DNA of 35,662 bases from Nostocales cyanobacterium LEGE 12452 (GTDB lineage: Bacteria; Cyanobacteriota; Cyanobacteriia; Cyanobacteriales; Nostocaceae): positions 1-35,662 of the forward strand of contig JADEXV010000058.1 in assembly GCA_015206945.1 (NCBI GenBank), in the 5' to 3' direction. The position numbers were made by a program, and so were the translations under genes. Positions 15,231-23,709 of this stretch are shown one piece after another (position 1 is the first letter of the stretch; each line of letters begins with the position of its first letter). The notes under the pieces are model-generated. The model was not told the DNA's origin, ran no database searches, and saw only the letters and a list, made by a program, of their open reading frames with translations.

Positions 15231-16904
15231 TTACAAAATCTCCAGTGAAAGTATAGTTTGATCGTCTTCTTGAACGTGATTATCTGCCTGGATGCGAGCT
15301 AGCAAATGGTTAAGAGAAAGTGGTTGTTGCTCTTGTTGTAAGAGTTGCCAAAGACCATCTTGATTCAACATCGAACGGTTCACTGACTCAACCCCAGCCT
15401 CAGTTTTTACTGTTGAATCAGGATTATTTGATACCATTGCTTCTGTAATCCCATCGCTGGCTAGTAACAATGTGTCTCCAGCAGCGAGAACCAAGCGACC
15501 AGACTGTGCCTGCCACTTAGGCAAAATCCCCAAAGGAACGCTGCGAACTTTCAGGTAATTGGGATTTTCGGCTAAAGCACCTTGGCGTGACCATAATATT
15601 GGGTAAATATGACCGGCATTAGTGTAGACCAGTTCTTTAGTACTAGGGGTATAACAAGCTAACACAAGAGTGACAAAATAATTGTTGCTAATTAAATCTT
15701 CACTGAGAGCGTGGTTAAGGTTCTGCATGACCACATTCGGCTCTGCTGGTGTCTCTTGAGATAATTCTCGGCGCAAAACTGAAATAATACTAGCCATAAA
15801 TAAAGCTGCTGGGACGCCCTTGCCAGAAACGTCACCCACTGCCAACCACAAGTCGCCTTTAGGATGGACAAAAACTTCAAAAAAATCGCCTCCTACTTCT
15901 CGCGCCGGATAGCAGCAAGCTTGTACCTTTACACCTTTAATGTCAGGTAAACTTTGGCGTAACAGGTTGTATTGAATTTGGCGAGCTACCTCTAACTCAG
16001 TGTGAATCTGCTGTTGCTTTTCTTGGAGGCGTTGGTAGAGTTTTGCTTGAGAGAGGGCTAAGGCTGCTTGTTCGGCAACACCTGCAATTAGTTGGATGTC
16101 TTCGTCTTCCCAAGGGCGATCGCGTCCCCATTGGTGGAGGGTCAACACAGCCAATAAATGCTGATGGTAGCTAAGTGGCACAACTAGGTGGTGACTAGGA
16201 TTACCTTCATATATATCTTGAGCGAGTTGATAATGACGGGTTTCCAGCACTTTTTCGATTAAAACACTGGAGTCGAAGAAGGAATCTAATACATCAGATT
16301 TCGGATCGTGGTAGAAAAACTCGTCTTGTGTAAGGCGATCGCCCTCTACCGGTTTGAGCAAGCAACTGCTAGCTTCAAATGTTTCTCCAATAGTTGCGAC
16401 AATTTTTTGCAGCATACTATCGTAGTCTAAAGATTCCCGAATTGCTGTTGTTACCGCATTAAACAAAGATTCTCGCCGTAGGGCGCGACGCAACTCTTGG
16501 GTGCGCTTCTTAACTAGGCGATATGTATCAGTAGCTTGCTCAACTAAGCTTCTCAGCCGTTCTGGATTCCAGGGTTTGGTAATGTACTTGAATACTTGAC
16601 CGGAGTTAATCGCATCTACTAAATCTTCGACATCAGTAAAACCAGTTAACAAAATCCGAATCGTGTCTGGAAAGCGCTCTACGGTGCGACTAAAAAATTC
16701 AGTCCCATTCATTTCTGGCATTCTTTGGTCAGAAATAATTACCGCCATCTCGCCAAATTGCTCCAAGACTTCCATAGCACCAAAGGCATGATTGGCTTTA
16801 TATACTTGAAAATCTCGCCTAAAAGTGCGGTAGAGTAAATCTAGGTTATCTGGCTCATCATCTACCACCATGAGCTTAGGTTTGTCCGTACCAATCTCAG
16901 CCAT
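15231..16904 (-). CDS. REC-GAF-PP2C (SpoIIE/RsbU-type) phosphatase
   Basis: 557 residues in three parts. Residues 10-125 are a response-regulator receiver: acidic pair Asp15/Asp16, phosphoacceptor Asp59 in VIISDQRMPEMNG, Thr87 and Lys110 in YITKPW. Residues about 150-285 are a GAF domain, followed by a coiled-coil linker (QAKLYQRLQEKQQQIHTELEVARQIQYNLL). Residues 315-557 are a PP2C-type phosphatase with metal-binding Asp in VGGDFFE (340), GDVSGKG (358), LASDGITE (484) and EDDQT (547-548). It should dephosphorylate a STAS protein in response to a phosphorelay and a small-ligand or redox signal. Transcribed with the RsbW-like gene; the two stop/start codons are 3 bases apart. Confidence 0.9.
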   Translation of the reverse strand: MAEIGTDKPKLMVVDDEPDNLDLLYRTFRRDFQVYKANHAFGAMEVLEQFGEMAVIISDQRMPEMNGTEFFSRTVERFPDTIRILLTGFTDVEDLVDAINSGQVFKYITKPWNPERLRSLVEQATDTYRLVKKRTQELRRALRRESLFNAVTTAIRESLDYDSMLQKIVATIGETFEASSCLLKPVEGDRLTQDEFFYHDPKSDVLDSFFDSSVLIEKVLETRHYQLAQDIYEGNPSHHLVVPLSYHQHLLAVLTLHQWGRDRPWEDEDIQLIAGVAEQAALALSQAKLYQRLQEKQQQIHTELEVARQIQYNLLRQSLPDIKGVKVQACCYPAREVGGDFFEVFVHPKGDLWLAVGDVSGKGVPAALFMASIISVLRRELSQETPAEPNVVMQNLNHALSEDLISNNYFVTLVLACYTPSTKELVYTNAGHIYPILWSRQGALAENPNYLKVRSVPLGILPKWQAQSGRLVLAAGDTLLLASDGITEAMVSNNPDSTVKTEAGVESVNRSMLNQDGLWQLLQQEQQPLSLNHLLARIQADNHVQEDDQTILSLEIL

Positions 16905-17067
16905 ATTTGACTTTTATTTTCATATATTTGAATGGCGAGATAACATGATGTTTATCCCACCTAATAAATAAGAGAAAACCAGAGAAGCCATTCACTTTGA
17001 AAATATAACTTTTCAAAGTTGTGAGTTTCCATTGATTATCCTCAATCGATCCACACCAAAATTAAAT

Positions 17068-17787
17068 TTATCCAACTAACCCAGAACGCAAGGCGCGGAC
17101 TGCTGCTTGGGTACGGTCATCGGCACATAGCTTATTCAAAATATTGCGAACGTGAGTTTTAACAGTGCCAACTGTGATGTAAAGTCTTTCCGCAATGACT
17201 GCATTACTACAACCTTCGACAATCAACTGTAACACTTCCAATTCCCTTTCTGTCAGGGTGTAAGGTTGAATTTCTTCCAAATTCTCAAAAGAATCTGGGT
17301 TAGGAGCAATAGTCTTAGAATCGACCAAAGCCGATTCCAACTTTTGAGGATTTTGTTGCGCTTGTTGTAATACAATCCGAGCGATCGCTGGATCGATCCA
17401 GGCGTTGCCATTGTAAGTGACTCGTACTGCTTCCAGCAAATTATCAAATTTGATATCTTTCATACAGTAAGAATCTGCACCAGCGGCAAAAGCTGCCAAC
17501 ACCGCTTCTTTGTTATCCCGCAGCGTCAAAATTAAGACTTTTGTAAGTAGCTGCTGGCCATTAGTAGTAGATTTTACCTCCCGTGTTAACTCAATGCCAT
17601 CCTTATCTGGTAAACCAATATCGACAATGGCAATATCTGGTTGTAGCATTTTTAACATTTTTAGACCATCAGCAGCATTAGCAGCTTCACCTACAACTTC
17701 AATTTCATCCTTTTGCTGTAGTGCTGTACGAATACCCACACGAGTTAGGTCATGATCTTCAATCAGAGCGATACGAATTTTACTCAT
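17068..17787 (-). CDS. NarL/FixJ-family response regulator
   Basis: 239 residues from the ATG at 17787 (a TTG start two codons upstream is possible). The receiver has acidic residues in LIEDHD, phosphoacceptor Asp56 in IAIVDIGLP, a Thr in LILTLRD and Lys in YCMKDIK. The C-terminus is a LuxR-type helix-turn-helix: LTERELEVLQLIVEGCSNAVIAERLYITVGTVKTHVRNIL. The linker is somewhat long and polar. It binds DNA when phosphorylated by a histidine kinase, none of which is in the window. It lies 163 bases before the phosphatase gene on the same strand and could feed into that signalling block, but co-transcription is not shown. Confidence 0.9.
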   Translation of the reverse strand: MSKIRIALIEDHDLTRVGIRTALQQKDEIEVVGEAANAADGLKMLKMLQPDIAIVDIGLPDKDGIELTREVKSTTNGQQLLTKVLILTLRDNKEAVLAAFAAGADSYCMKDIKFDNLLEAVRVTYNGNAWIDPAIARIVLQQAQQNPQKLESALVDSKTIAPNPDSFENLEEIQPYTLTERELEVLQLIVEGCSNAVIAERLYITVGTVKTHVRNILNKLCADDRTQAAVRALRSGLVG

Positions 17788-18208
17788 AGCCAACTTCAGC
17801 CCGTTACACTATAACCATAAAGTCGAGTTTCGTGACATACTCCCACACTAACTGCAAGCAGTATAGTGGGGGCTTCTATTCCCGGAACCAGAGTTGCGAG
17901 TTGAGCGTTTTATACTGAGTGAATATTACACTTTAACAATAAAAGTTGGACTGGTTCAGCCCAAGTACAAGCGCCCAAGATTAATAGACAGAGGAGTGAA
18001 ATTAATTATGTGTTATCTAAAACTCTTATATACGTAGCAAGGCTGCGTATATACATTGTTCTTCACTCTTATGTCTATTTAGTTTAATTATGCTTACTCT
18101 CGTTGCAGGGCAAAGGGGAATCTCTTTTGCCTAAGTTCTAATATAAAAAAATTTGATAAACTTAACATTCATGCAAAATCTGGTGTGAGTATTACTTAAG
18201 AATAGGCT
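17788..18208. other. Divergent intergenic region with hairpins
   Basis: 421 bases between a response regulator (minus) and the WecB/TagA gene (plus). Besides the perfect-looking hairpin at 18027-18053, a second weak stem is formed by GGCAAAG near 18109 and CTTTTGCC near 18124. No reading frame is supported. Promoters for both genes are expected here. Confidence 0.45.
18027..18053 (+). other. 12-bp hairpin with 3-base loop
   Basis: TATATACGTAGC (18027-18038), loop AAG, GCTGCGTATATA (18042-18053) pair over 12 bases with one G-T wobble. It is 155 bases before the glycosyltransferase start. No T run follows, so a regulatory or repeat role fits as well as a terminator. Confidence 0.5.
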
Positions 18209-18964
18209 ATGTCTAACGGCAATCAAGCATTTTCAGTGTTGGGAATACCAGTTCATGTGATGGCTGACTATCCAGGCTGGTTGTTAGAATGCCTGCACAC
18301 AGGCAGAGGAACTCATGTCGTAACGCTCAATGCAGAAATGACTATGCAAGCAGAGCGAAATAAATTATTAGCTCACGTGATTAAAAATGCTGAACTGGTG
18401 ATTCCAGATGGAGCCGGGGTTGTTCTGTATTTACGATGGCTGTTATGGCAAAAAGTGCAGCGTTTTCCAGGGATTGAATTAGCAGAAAAACTTTTGCAAG
18501 CACTTGGGCAACAGAAGACAGGGACAAAGATATTTTTCTATGGGGGAGCGCCTGGAGTAGCCGCAAATGCGGCAGATTTTTGGCAGCAGCAAATTCCAGA
18601 TTTGAATATAGTCGGCACTCACTCAGGCTACCATTCTCCAGAAGAAGAAGCACAATTGCGGCAAACTCTGGCTCAATTGCAGCCACAAGTAATTTTTGTT
18701 GGTTTGGGAGTGCCGCGTCAAGAGTTATGGATTGCCGAAAACCGCCATTTGTGTCCCCAATCAATTTGGATTGGCGTTGGTGGCAGTTTTGATATTTGGT
18801 CGGGAACTAAAACTCGCGCTCCCGCCTGGTTAGGAAATAATAATTTGGAATGGTTGTATCGCCTTTATCAAGAACCTTGGCGCTGGCGGCGGATGTTAGC
18901 TTTACCAGCGTTTGCTGTGAAAGCGTTTGTTTATCGTTTGACAGCCAGGGGTGCAATTAGTTAA
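18209..18964 (+). CDS. WecB/TagA/CpsF-family glycosyltransferase (GT26)
   Basis: 251 residues. GT26 enzymes transfer an N-acetyl-hexosamine-type sugar to a lipid-linked intermediate at the inner face of the membrane. Motifs: HVVTLNAEMTMQA (with the family Asn), VIPDGAGVVLYLRW (catalytic-region Asp), FFYGGAPGVA, VIFVGLGVPRQELW and the terminal GVGGSFDIWSG ... RAPAWLGNNNLEWLYRLYQEPWRWRRM. All family landmarks are present. It is a likely step in exopolysaccharide or glycan assembly; the polymer is not identifiable here. It ends at a heptamer array and a terminator-like hairpin. Confidence 0.92.
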   Translation: MSNGNQAFSVLGIPVHVMADYPGWLLECLHTGRGTHVVTLNAEMTMQAERNKLLAHVIKNAELVIPDGAGVVLYLRWLLWQKVQRFPGIELAEKLLQALGQQKTGTKIFFYGGAPGVAANAADFWQQQIPDLNIVGTHSGYHSPEEEAQLRQTLAQLQPQVIFVGLGVPRQELWIAENRHLCPQSIWIGVGGSFDIWSGTKTRAPAWLGNNNLEWLYRLYQEPWRWRRMLALPAFAVKAFVYRLTARGAIS

Positions 18965-19006
18965 GAGTGCTGAGTGCTGAGTGCTGAGTTCTGAGTGCTG
19001 AGTGTT
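18965..19006. repeat. Six tandem heptamers (GAGTGCT)
   Basis: Starting at the first base after the stop codon, six units of 7 bases follow: GAGTGCT three times, GAGTTCT, GAGTGCT, GAGTGTT. This is a textbook short-tandem-repeat array of heterocystous cyanobacteria. Confidence 0.9.
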
Positions 19007-19065
19007 CTTACTTAGTTACTATTAAAGTCTTGAAAAAATTTAAAATTTTCTTTGTTGAAATTTAA

Positions 19066-19088
19066 ATTCCCAGGCAAAACCTGGGAAT
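19066..19088 (+). terminator. Terminator-like hairpin after GT26 gene
   Basis: ATTCCCAGG, loop CAAAA, CCTGGGAAT: a perfect 9-bp stem at 19066-19088 followed by CCTTATTTT. It lies between the GT26 gene and ftsE and would stop transcription of the first. Confidence 0.7.
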
Positions 19089-19159
19089 CCTTATTTTGGG
19101 GAGAATGTCACATTTAAGCAGGCAAACTGTTTGGTTGTGGGTATGAGGAAAATTTAACA

Positions 19160-19906
19160 ATGCCAGTATTAACAACTCAAGTTAAGACAGATAAATCCGT
19201 TCATGGAGAGGACAGTGAAACTCAACAGCACGGTAGCAATACTACTACAAAGGTACAATTGCAATCTGTAAGCAAGACTTATGCTAACGGCACTCACGCC
19301 TTATTGAATGCAAACCTTGAGGTAAAAAAGGGAGAATTTCTGTTTATCACGGGGCCAAGTGGTTCTGGTAAATCAACGCTATTGAAACTGCTGTATGGAC
19401 AGGAGTTGCCTACACAGGGAGAAGTAATTGTTGATGAATGTAATGTAGCGGATTTGCGGGGCGATCGCTTGTCATTATTGCGGCGACGAATTGGTATTGT
19501 GTTTCAAGACTACAAACTGATTACCCAACGAACAGTAGCAGAAAATGTCACTTTTGTACTGCAAGCTCAAGGGTATACCCGTAAAGAAATTCAACGACGT
19601 TTAGAACCAACCTTAAAGCTGGTAGGTTTGCTGAGTAAAGCTGACTGCTTTCCAGATCAACTGTCTGGAGGGGAACAACAACGGGTGAGTATTGCTCGTG
19701 CGATCGTTGGTACACCACCCCTATTGTTGGCCGATGAGCCTACTGGAAATCTCGATCCAGATAATTCCTGGCAAGTAATCCAGATTCTCCAGAAGTTAAA
19801 TTCCTTTGGGGCTACGGTAATTGTTACCACCCACGATGAACAATTGGTACGGCGGTGTAATCATCCGGTAGTGCAAGTTCGTGATGGAACGTTGTCTCGA
19901 AAATAG
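19160..19906 (+). CDS. ftsE: Cell-division ABC ATPase FtsE
   Basis: 248 residues. Sequence from residue 32 is typical of Fts[43 protein letters not shown] (Walker A 65-73), Q-loop [19 protein letters not shown], signature [15 protein letters not shown], Walker [14 protein letters not shown], switch His in VTTHDE. The VFQDYKL wording separates FtsE from LolD/MacB. With FtsX it controls septal peptidoglycan hydrolysis and division. No ftsX follows: the next gene is convergent, so FtsX must be encoded elsewhere. An extra 30 polar residues at the N-terminus precede the usual start. Confidence 0.88.
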   Translation: MPVLTTQVKTDKSVHGEDSETQQHGSNTTTKVQLQSVSKTYANGTHALLNANLEVKKGEFLFITGPSGSGKSTLLKLLYGQELPTQGEVIVDECNVADLRGDRLSLLRRRIGIVFQDYKLITQRTVAENVTFVLQAQGYTRKEIQRRLEPTLKLVGLLSKADCFPDQLSGGEQQRVSIARAIVGTPPLLLADEPTGNLDPDNSWQVIQILQKLNSFGATVIVTTHDEQLVRRCNHPVVQVRDGTLSRK

Positions 19907-19912
19907 TTATTT

Positions 19913-19970
19913 GTCATTAGTCATTGGTCATTGGTCATTTGCAAAGGACAAAGTACAAAGGACAAATGAC
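19913..19970. repeat. Two abutting heptamer arrays of opposite sense
   Basis: Four GTCATTN units (19913-19940) are followed by four AAAGGAC-type units ending in AAATGAC (19943-19970). The outer units are complementary, so the whole could fold between the convergent ftsE and HEAT-like genes. The right array reaches the stop codon of the minus-strand gene. Confidence 0.7.
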
Positions 19971-20743
19971 TAATAAACGTGGTGTTTGACTTTTGATGAT
20001 ACGGGTACGAAAGGTACTGCTGTTTTGAGGGGTAGCACTTGTAGGCGATCGCAGGCTTGTAAACTCTTAAAAGCTGCCTCTCGCACTACAACTTCTTCCT
20101 CCCGACTGAGTAGGAGCTGCAAGCATTGGACAATATCTTGCTGCACTGAAGAGTCAACTCGCTTACGACTGATTAATTTACTTAGTTGACTTAGAGCAAT
20201 CAACCGCTTCAATGGATCTTTTTCTGTTAAATTCATCAACAACCGATCGAGGTGGTCTTCTTCTCGATTTTCATAGAAGTTGACAATTTGCCATACCAAT
20301 AAAATTAAAGTTAACAGGGTTCCCACACCTTGCGCGATCGCACCAGCAGCAATCCAGTAACTGTGAGAGTCAACCCATATTGTCGCTGCCATGTAAGTGC
20401 TGACAGTAGCAATACCACCACTGATGACTGCTAAAACTAACCGACGATTTGAACTATTTAAGAAATTACGTATTTTAGACCAGCGCAATTGCCAGTCCCA
20501 CTCTTGCATTGAGTAAACCAATACCATTACTCCAATGCCGATGAAGAGAGCCAGTAGCAGTTTCCAGTTCCACAACAACATGGCAATGATAATTGTCAGG
20601 AACCCAAGAAAGCCCCCAGGGCCAGAGAAACGTTTAAATGTTTGCTGCTTTATGGCTCCCTTTGTCTTGAATTTTGGAAGCGACCAGTTCCAGTTGGGGA
20701 TTTGGTTGATCAATTGCTGCCAAGAAGACGAAGCCTGTGCCAC
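19970..20743 (-). CDS. Membrane protein with C-terminal HEAT/armadillo-like segment
   Basis: 257 residues starting at GTG. Four hydrophobic helices lie near residues 44-58, 61-79, 101-121 and 129-154. The rest, from 160 to about 235, is helical and soluble, with two repeats of the type DPLKRLIALSQLSKLI and EVVVREAAFKSLQACDRL, resembling HEAT/armadillo units. The N-terminus (about 40 residues) is basic and polar. This looks like a cyanobacterial conserved protein that anchors a small alpha-solenoid to the membrane. No enzymatic motif is visible and the role is unknown. It is convergent with ftsE, the stop codon lying within the repeat array between them. Confidence 0.65.
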   Translation of the reverse strand: MAQASSSWQQLINQIPNWNWSLPKFKTKGAIKQQTFKRFSGPGGFLGFLTIIIAMLLWNWKLLLALFIGIGVMVLVYSMQEWDWQLRWSKIRNFLNSSNRRLVLAVISGGIATVSTYMAATIWVDSHSYWIAAGAIAQGVGTLLTLILLVWQIVNFYENREEDHLDRLLMNLTEKDPLKRLIALSQLSKLISRKRVDSSVQQDIVQCLQLLLSREEEVVVREAAFKSLQACDRLQVLPLKTAVPFVPVSSKVKHHVY

Positions 20744-20926
20744 AGTGTTTACCTACTTGATTACGAAATTACCTATTGTATAAGTTTTACTATGGATGAA
20801 GGAAGGATGAAGGCTCAAACCATAAAATGCCCGATTTTATAGAGAGATAGTAGACTAATACAGCACAGCGCATAAGATACCATTTTCAATCGCTAAGAGC
20901 AAGGGCATCTTGTACGTAAGTCTTAC

Positions 20927-21511
20927 TTAAAGACAAAAACGAAAGTTATCAAGGGTGAATTGACCATCAAAAGTACAGAAGGTAACGCTGTGAATGTCAT
21001 TCACATTTATAGATAATAAGGTATTGGGGGAAATTGGCGAGTCGGAATTGGCAAGATTAGAGCCTGGTAGTGCAGTTTGAGCGAGTAGTTGCCGATCGCG
21101 ATCGTAGGCAGAAAGCACAAGCCGTTGCGAACTAGTAACAAAGGCGCTAACCGAATTAACTGGGCGCAAGAAAGTAGCTTCTAAAAATCCGCTTTTGGGC
21201 GCTCCCATTAAGACTATTAGTCCTGAATAGGTTGGAAATGCTGGATTTGATGGCTGTATTGCTAGAGAATTGTGAAAAATGACTCCCCAACGTTCATATT
21301 GACGCTCTACTGCTTCAAAACACTTCAAGTCTTCTAAGTCTAAACAAATACAAGTAGGTACAGTAAGTCTGGCAGCATCAAAAACTGGCTCGACCTGACT
21401 CCGCCTAGCTGAAGCTTTAATTTCGTTTTGTATATTCAAGTTGTCAAGCGCAAATTTAGCGTCTTCAATCGTTGGTAGTTTATTTGATTGAAGAGTAGCC
21501 TGCTTTACCAT
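20927..21511 (-). CDS. Uncharacterised protein with a C-terminal beta-sandwich-like part
   Basis: 194 residues. No signal peptide or membrane helix. Residues 1-45 are polar and helical; from about 50 on the pattern becomes beta-rich: YSGLIVLMGAP, GFLEATFLRPVNSVSAFV, RLVLSAYDRDRQLLAQT, IHSVTFCTFDGQFTLDNFRF. That last series (PVxxVSAFV ... LxAYDxxxxLL ... VTFxxxxxxFxLDNF) resembles the beta-sandwich seen in many exported PEP-CTERM proteins, but both the export signal and the sorting tail are missing. Function unknown. It has a gap of 183 bases to the HEAT-like gene downstream on the same strand. Confidence 0.6.
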   Translation of the reverse strand: MVKQATLQSNKLPTIEDAKFALDNLNIQNEIKASARRSQVEPVFDAARLTVPTCICLDLEDLKCFEAVERQYERWGVIFHNSLAIQPSNPAFPTYSGLIVLMGAPKSGFLEATFLRPVNSVSAFVTSSQRLVLSAYDRDRQLLAQTALPGSNLANSDSPISPNTLLSINVNDIHSVTFCTFDGQFTLDNFRFCL

Positions 21512-22123
21512 GACATCCCGCCTTACTATTACTTAGATAAAAATTAAATTAGTTATACATCAAAAGCTGTGGTTCCTACATATATAAGTAGAATTAACAG
21601 CTTATTAAAATAAGCGTTTTCACTATATGTTTACGTGTTAACGCTCAAAATTATTTATCGGTTTTTTGATAGACTACCATAAAAACTTATGCTGGATTCA
21701 CGCTGGAGCGAGCCTCGCTACGATGAGAAAGCCTTATAGAACAGTAAATTCAACGTTCAGTTACTTTATTTTGATGAAAAAAAGCACCAAATCTTTACAA
21801 GTAATCCAGTAATTTTATATCTACTTAATCTGACGCTAGCGAGAAGTCTGAGAGTGATTGGTTCGCTGATAATAACAATGAGTGGGGAGTTTGAACTAGA
21901 CACATGAAGAGTGCTGAGTTAAAAGACTGCCTACAAGGGATGTTGCTCTTACTAAGTACACAAATATTAAGTGCTTTTTAATTTACTCAGCACTAAGTGC
22001 GGTAAACATCTAGGGTGACGAAAGGGGAGGCGGAGAAATTACCGAATCTTCTCTTTATGTGCTTTTCCAGGTATTTTATATTACTTGTGCCAACGAATCA
22101 CTACAGTCAACAAAAAAAGACTT
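21512..22123. other. Divergent intergenic region
   Basis: 612 bases between the minus-strand unknown gene and the alpha/beta-hydrolase-like gene. AGTGCTGAGT (21910-21919) and ACTCAGCACT (21985-21994) form a 10-bp inverted repeat of the same unit as the array at 18965. An in-frame TTG at 22085 could extend the hydrolase but is unlikely. Otherwise nothing is seen. Confidence 0.5.
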
Positions 22124-23020
22124 ATGTTTCAACCACTAGGATTTGAACAACGCTCTATAGATACCTCACTAGGTAGAATGGTATATTATACTGCTGCTGG
22201 AGCGCCTTGGGAGGATGATGTGACAGCCAAAGACGATCGCGAAACTTTGGTATTTCTGCACGGCTTTGGTGGTGGTTCTTCTGCTTATGAGTGGTCGAAA
22301 GTTTATCCGGCTTTTGCGGCTGAATATCGGGTTATTGCCCCAGATTTGCTCGGTTGGGGTAGGTCTGAACATCCAGCACGGAGTTATAATATTGAAGATT
22401 ATTTAACCACGATTCGGGAGTTTTTCGAGCAGACTTGTACTGGGCCAGTAACAGCGATCGCTTCTTCTTTGACCGCAGCATTTACAATTCGGGTAGCAGC
22501 AGATCGTCCTGATTTATTCAAGTCTTTAATTCTTACCACCCCCGCCGGACTTTCTGACTTTGGTGAAGACTACTCCCGTAGTTTTTTTGCCCAGTTAGTT
22601 AGCGTTCCCATTGTCGATCGTTTACTTTACAGCACTGGAATTGCTACTAGTGGTGGCATTCGCAGCTTCTTAGAACAAAGGCAATTTGCTCAATCGAATC
22701 GAGTCTACCAAGAAATTGTAGATGCTTATCTAGAATCCGCCCAACAGCCTAATGCTGAGTATGCAGCACTGTCCTTTGTTCGTGGCGATTTGTGCTTTGA
22801 TTTATCCCTTTACATTCAACAATTAGCCACTCCCACCGCCATTATTTGGGGACAAAAGTCGCAATTTACAGGCCCCTCAATTGGTCGCCGCCTTGCTGAA
22901 ATCAATCCCCTAGCGATCCGATTTTTTCAACAATTAGAAGATGTCGGATTGACACCACAGTTAGAATTGCCAGCAGTGACAATCGGGTTAATTCGCAAAT
23001 TTTTGCCGTTGCTGAATTAA
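22124..23020 (+). CDS. Alpha/beta-hydrolase-fold protein lacking catalytic Asp and His (probable pseudoenzyme)
   Basis: 298 residues from the ATG at 22124. The fold is clear: VFLHGFGGGSSAYEWSKVYPAF (oxyanion-loop region), VIAPDLLGWGRSEHP, and the C-terminal IIWGQKSQFTGPSIGRRLAEINP. The nucleophile elbow, normally GxSxG, reads ASSLT (Ser115 candidate). The usual Asp after IIWG (xKDxF) is Ser246, and the usual His in xxxGHxPxxExP is Leu276 (EDVGLTPQLELP). So two of three triad residues are missing. Surrounding conservation is otherwise good, arguing for a maintained non-hydrolytic or altered protein rather than decay. It could be a scaffold or bind a ligand. It is a single gene ended by a large inverted repeat. 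Confidence 0.8.
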   Translation: MFQPLGFEQRSIDTSLGRMVYYTAAGAPWEDDVTAKDDRETLVFLHGFGGGSSAYEWSKVYPAFAAEYRVIAPDLLGWGRSEHPARSYNIEDYLTTIREFFEQTCTGPVTAIASSLTAAFTIRVAADRPDLFKSLILTTPAGLSDFGEDYSRSFFAQLVSVPIVDRLLYSTGIATSGGIRSFLEQRQFAQSNRVYQEIVDAYLESAQQPNAEYAALSFVRGDLCFDLSLYIQQLATPTAIIWGQKSQFTGPSIGRRLAEINPLAIRFFQQLEDVGLTPQLELPAVTIGLIRKFLPLLN

Positions 23021-23024
23021 TTTA

Positions 23025-23177
23025 AGAAGTCAGAATTCAGGAGTCAGAATTCAGAAGTAAGCTTGGATTATAAAATCAAAATTGCTATCATTTATTGATT
23101 TTTTGAGATGATTCAGCTTGGTATCAAACCATTCTGAATTCTGAATTCTGAATTCTGACTCCTGACTCCTGAATTCT
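23025..23177. repeat. Heptamer arrays forming a 20-bp perfect inverted repeat
   Basis: The left arm 23037-23056 and right arm 23146-23165 are perfectly complementary over 20 bases, built from CTGAATT/CTGACTC units; the right side has further copies to 23177, touching the stop codon of the DUF4330 gene. Between convergent genes it could act as a two-way terminator. Confidence 0.75.
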
Positions 23178-23709
23178 ATTTGTCTTTCAATCTGATATCA
23201 ATGACAGTCGCATTGAAGTTGTAGTTAAAACCTTCTAACTCAAATGGCATCCCAATTTTCACTTTACTGTTACCCAAAACTGGCCCACTTTCAGTAACTT
23301 GGGCTTTGCCATCTAAAGTTAAAAGAAAATCTGTACTGTAATTGTTGCTCTTGGGATCTGGCAATTCTTTAACAGTCCCATCCGGTTGGAAAACATTGAC
23401 TGTTCTAGGTAGCTGTTGAATGGATTTAATTTCAATCTGTCCGTAGGGTTGATTGCGGATAATCACATTGGTTTTTCCGCCTTTTTTTAAACCATTGTCA
23501 ATTAATTTTCCTGGGTCACGTACATTCAAACCACGAACTACTAAGTCTACTTCTATGGGCACTGTTTTTGCACCAACTTGGGCGACAGAACCAGAAGTGC
23601 CAGGAAAAACAAAGATACCAAAGATAACTAGTAGAATTACCAGCGCAGCGGCTAAATCTAGAAGATTGATTTTGCCAAACAAGCGACCTTTTGAATCTAA
23701 AATAGCCAT
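23176..23709 (-). CDS. DUF4330 domain protein
   Basis: 177 residues from the ATG at 23709. The first 16 residues (MAILDSKGRLFGKIN) precede a hydrophobic helix at about 17-36, so the protein is anchored in a membrane with its C-terminal domain outside the cytosol. The domain is beta-rich, with VPIEVDLVVRGLNVRDPGKLIDNGLKKGGKTNVIIRNQPYGQIEIKSI, typical of the DUF4330 family found in cyanobacteria and some Firmicutes. Function is unknown. Longer upstream in-frame codons to 23838 lack family-like sequence. It is transcribed divergently from the M48 protease gene 394 bases away. Confidence 0.82.
   Translation of the reverse strand: MAILDSKGRLFGKINLLDLAAALVILLVIFGIFVFPGTSGSVAQVGAKTVPIEVDLVVRGLNVRDPGKLIDNGLKKGGKTNVIIRNQPYGQIEIKSIQQLPRTVNVFQPDGTVKELPDPKSNNYSTDFLLTLDGKAQVTESGPVLGNSKVKIGMPFELEGFNYNFNATVIDIRLKDK

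Noticed and set aside
18965-19006. Possible CRISPR-like array
   Set aside because: Units are 7 bases in direct tandem without spacers, and no cas gene is in the window. It is a short tandem repeat.
19160-19906. LolD/MacB-type ATPase instead of FtsE
   Set aside because: The Q-loop wording [17 protein letters not shown] and the [10 protein letters not shown] segment with TTHDE match FtsE better, although no ftsX is adjacent.
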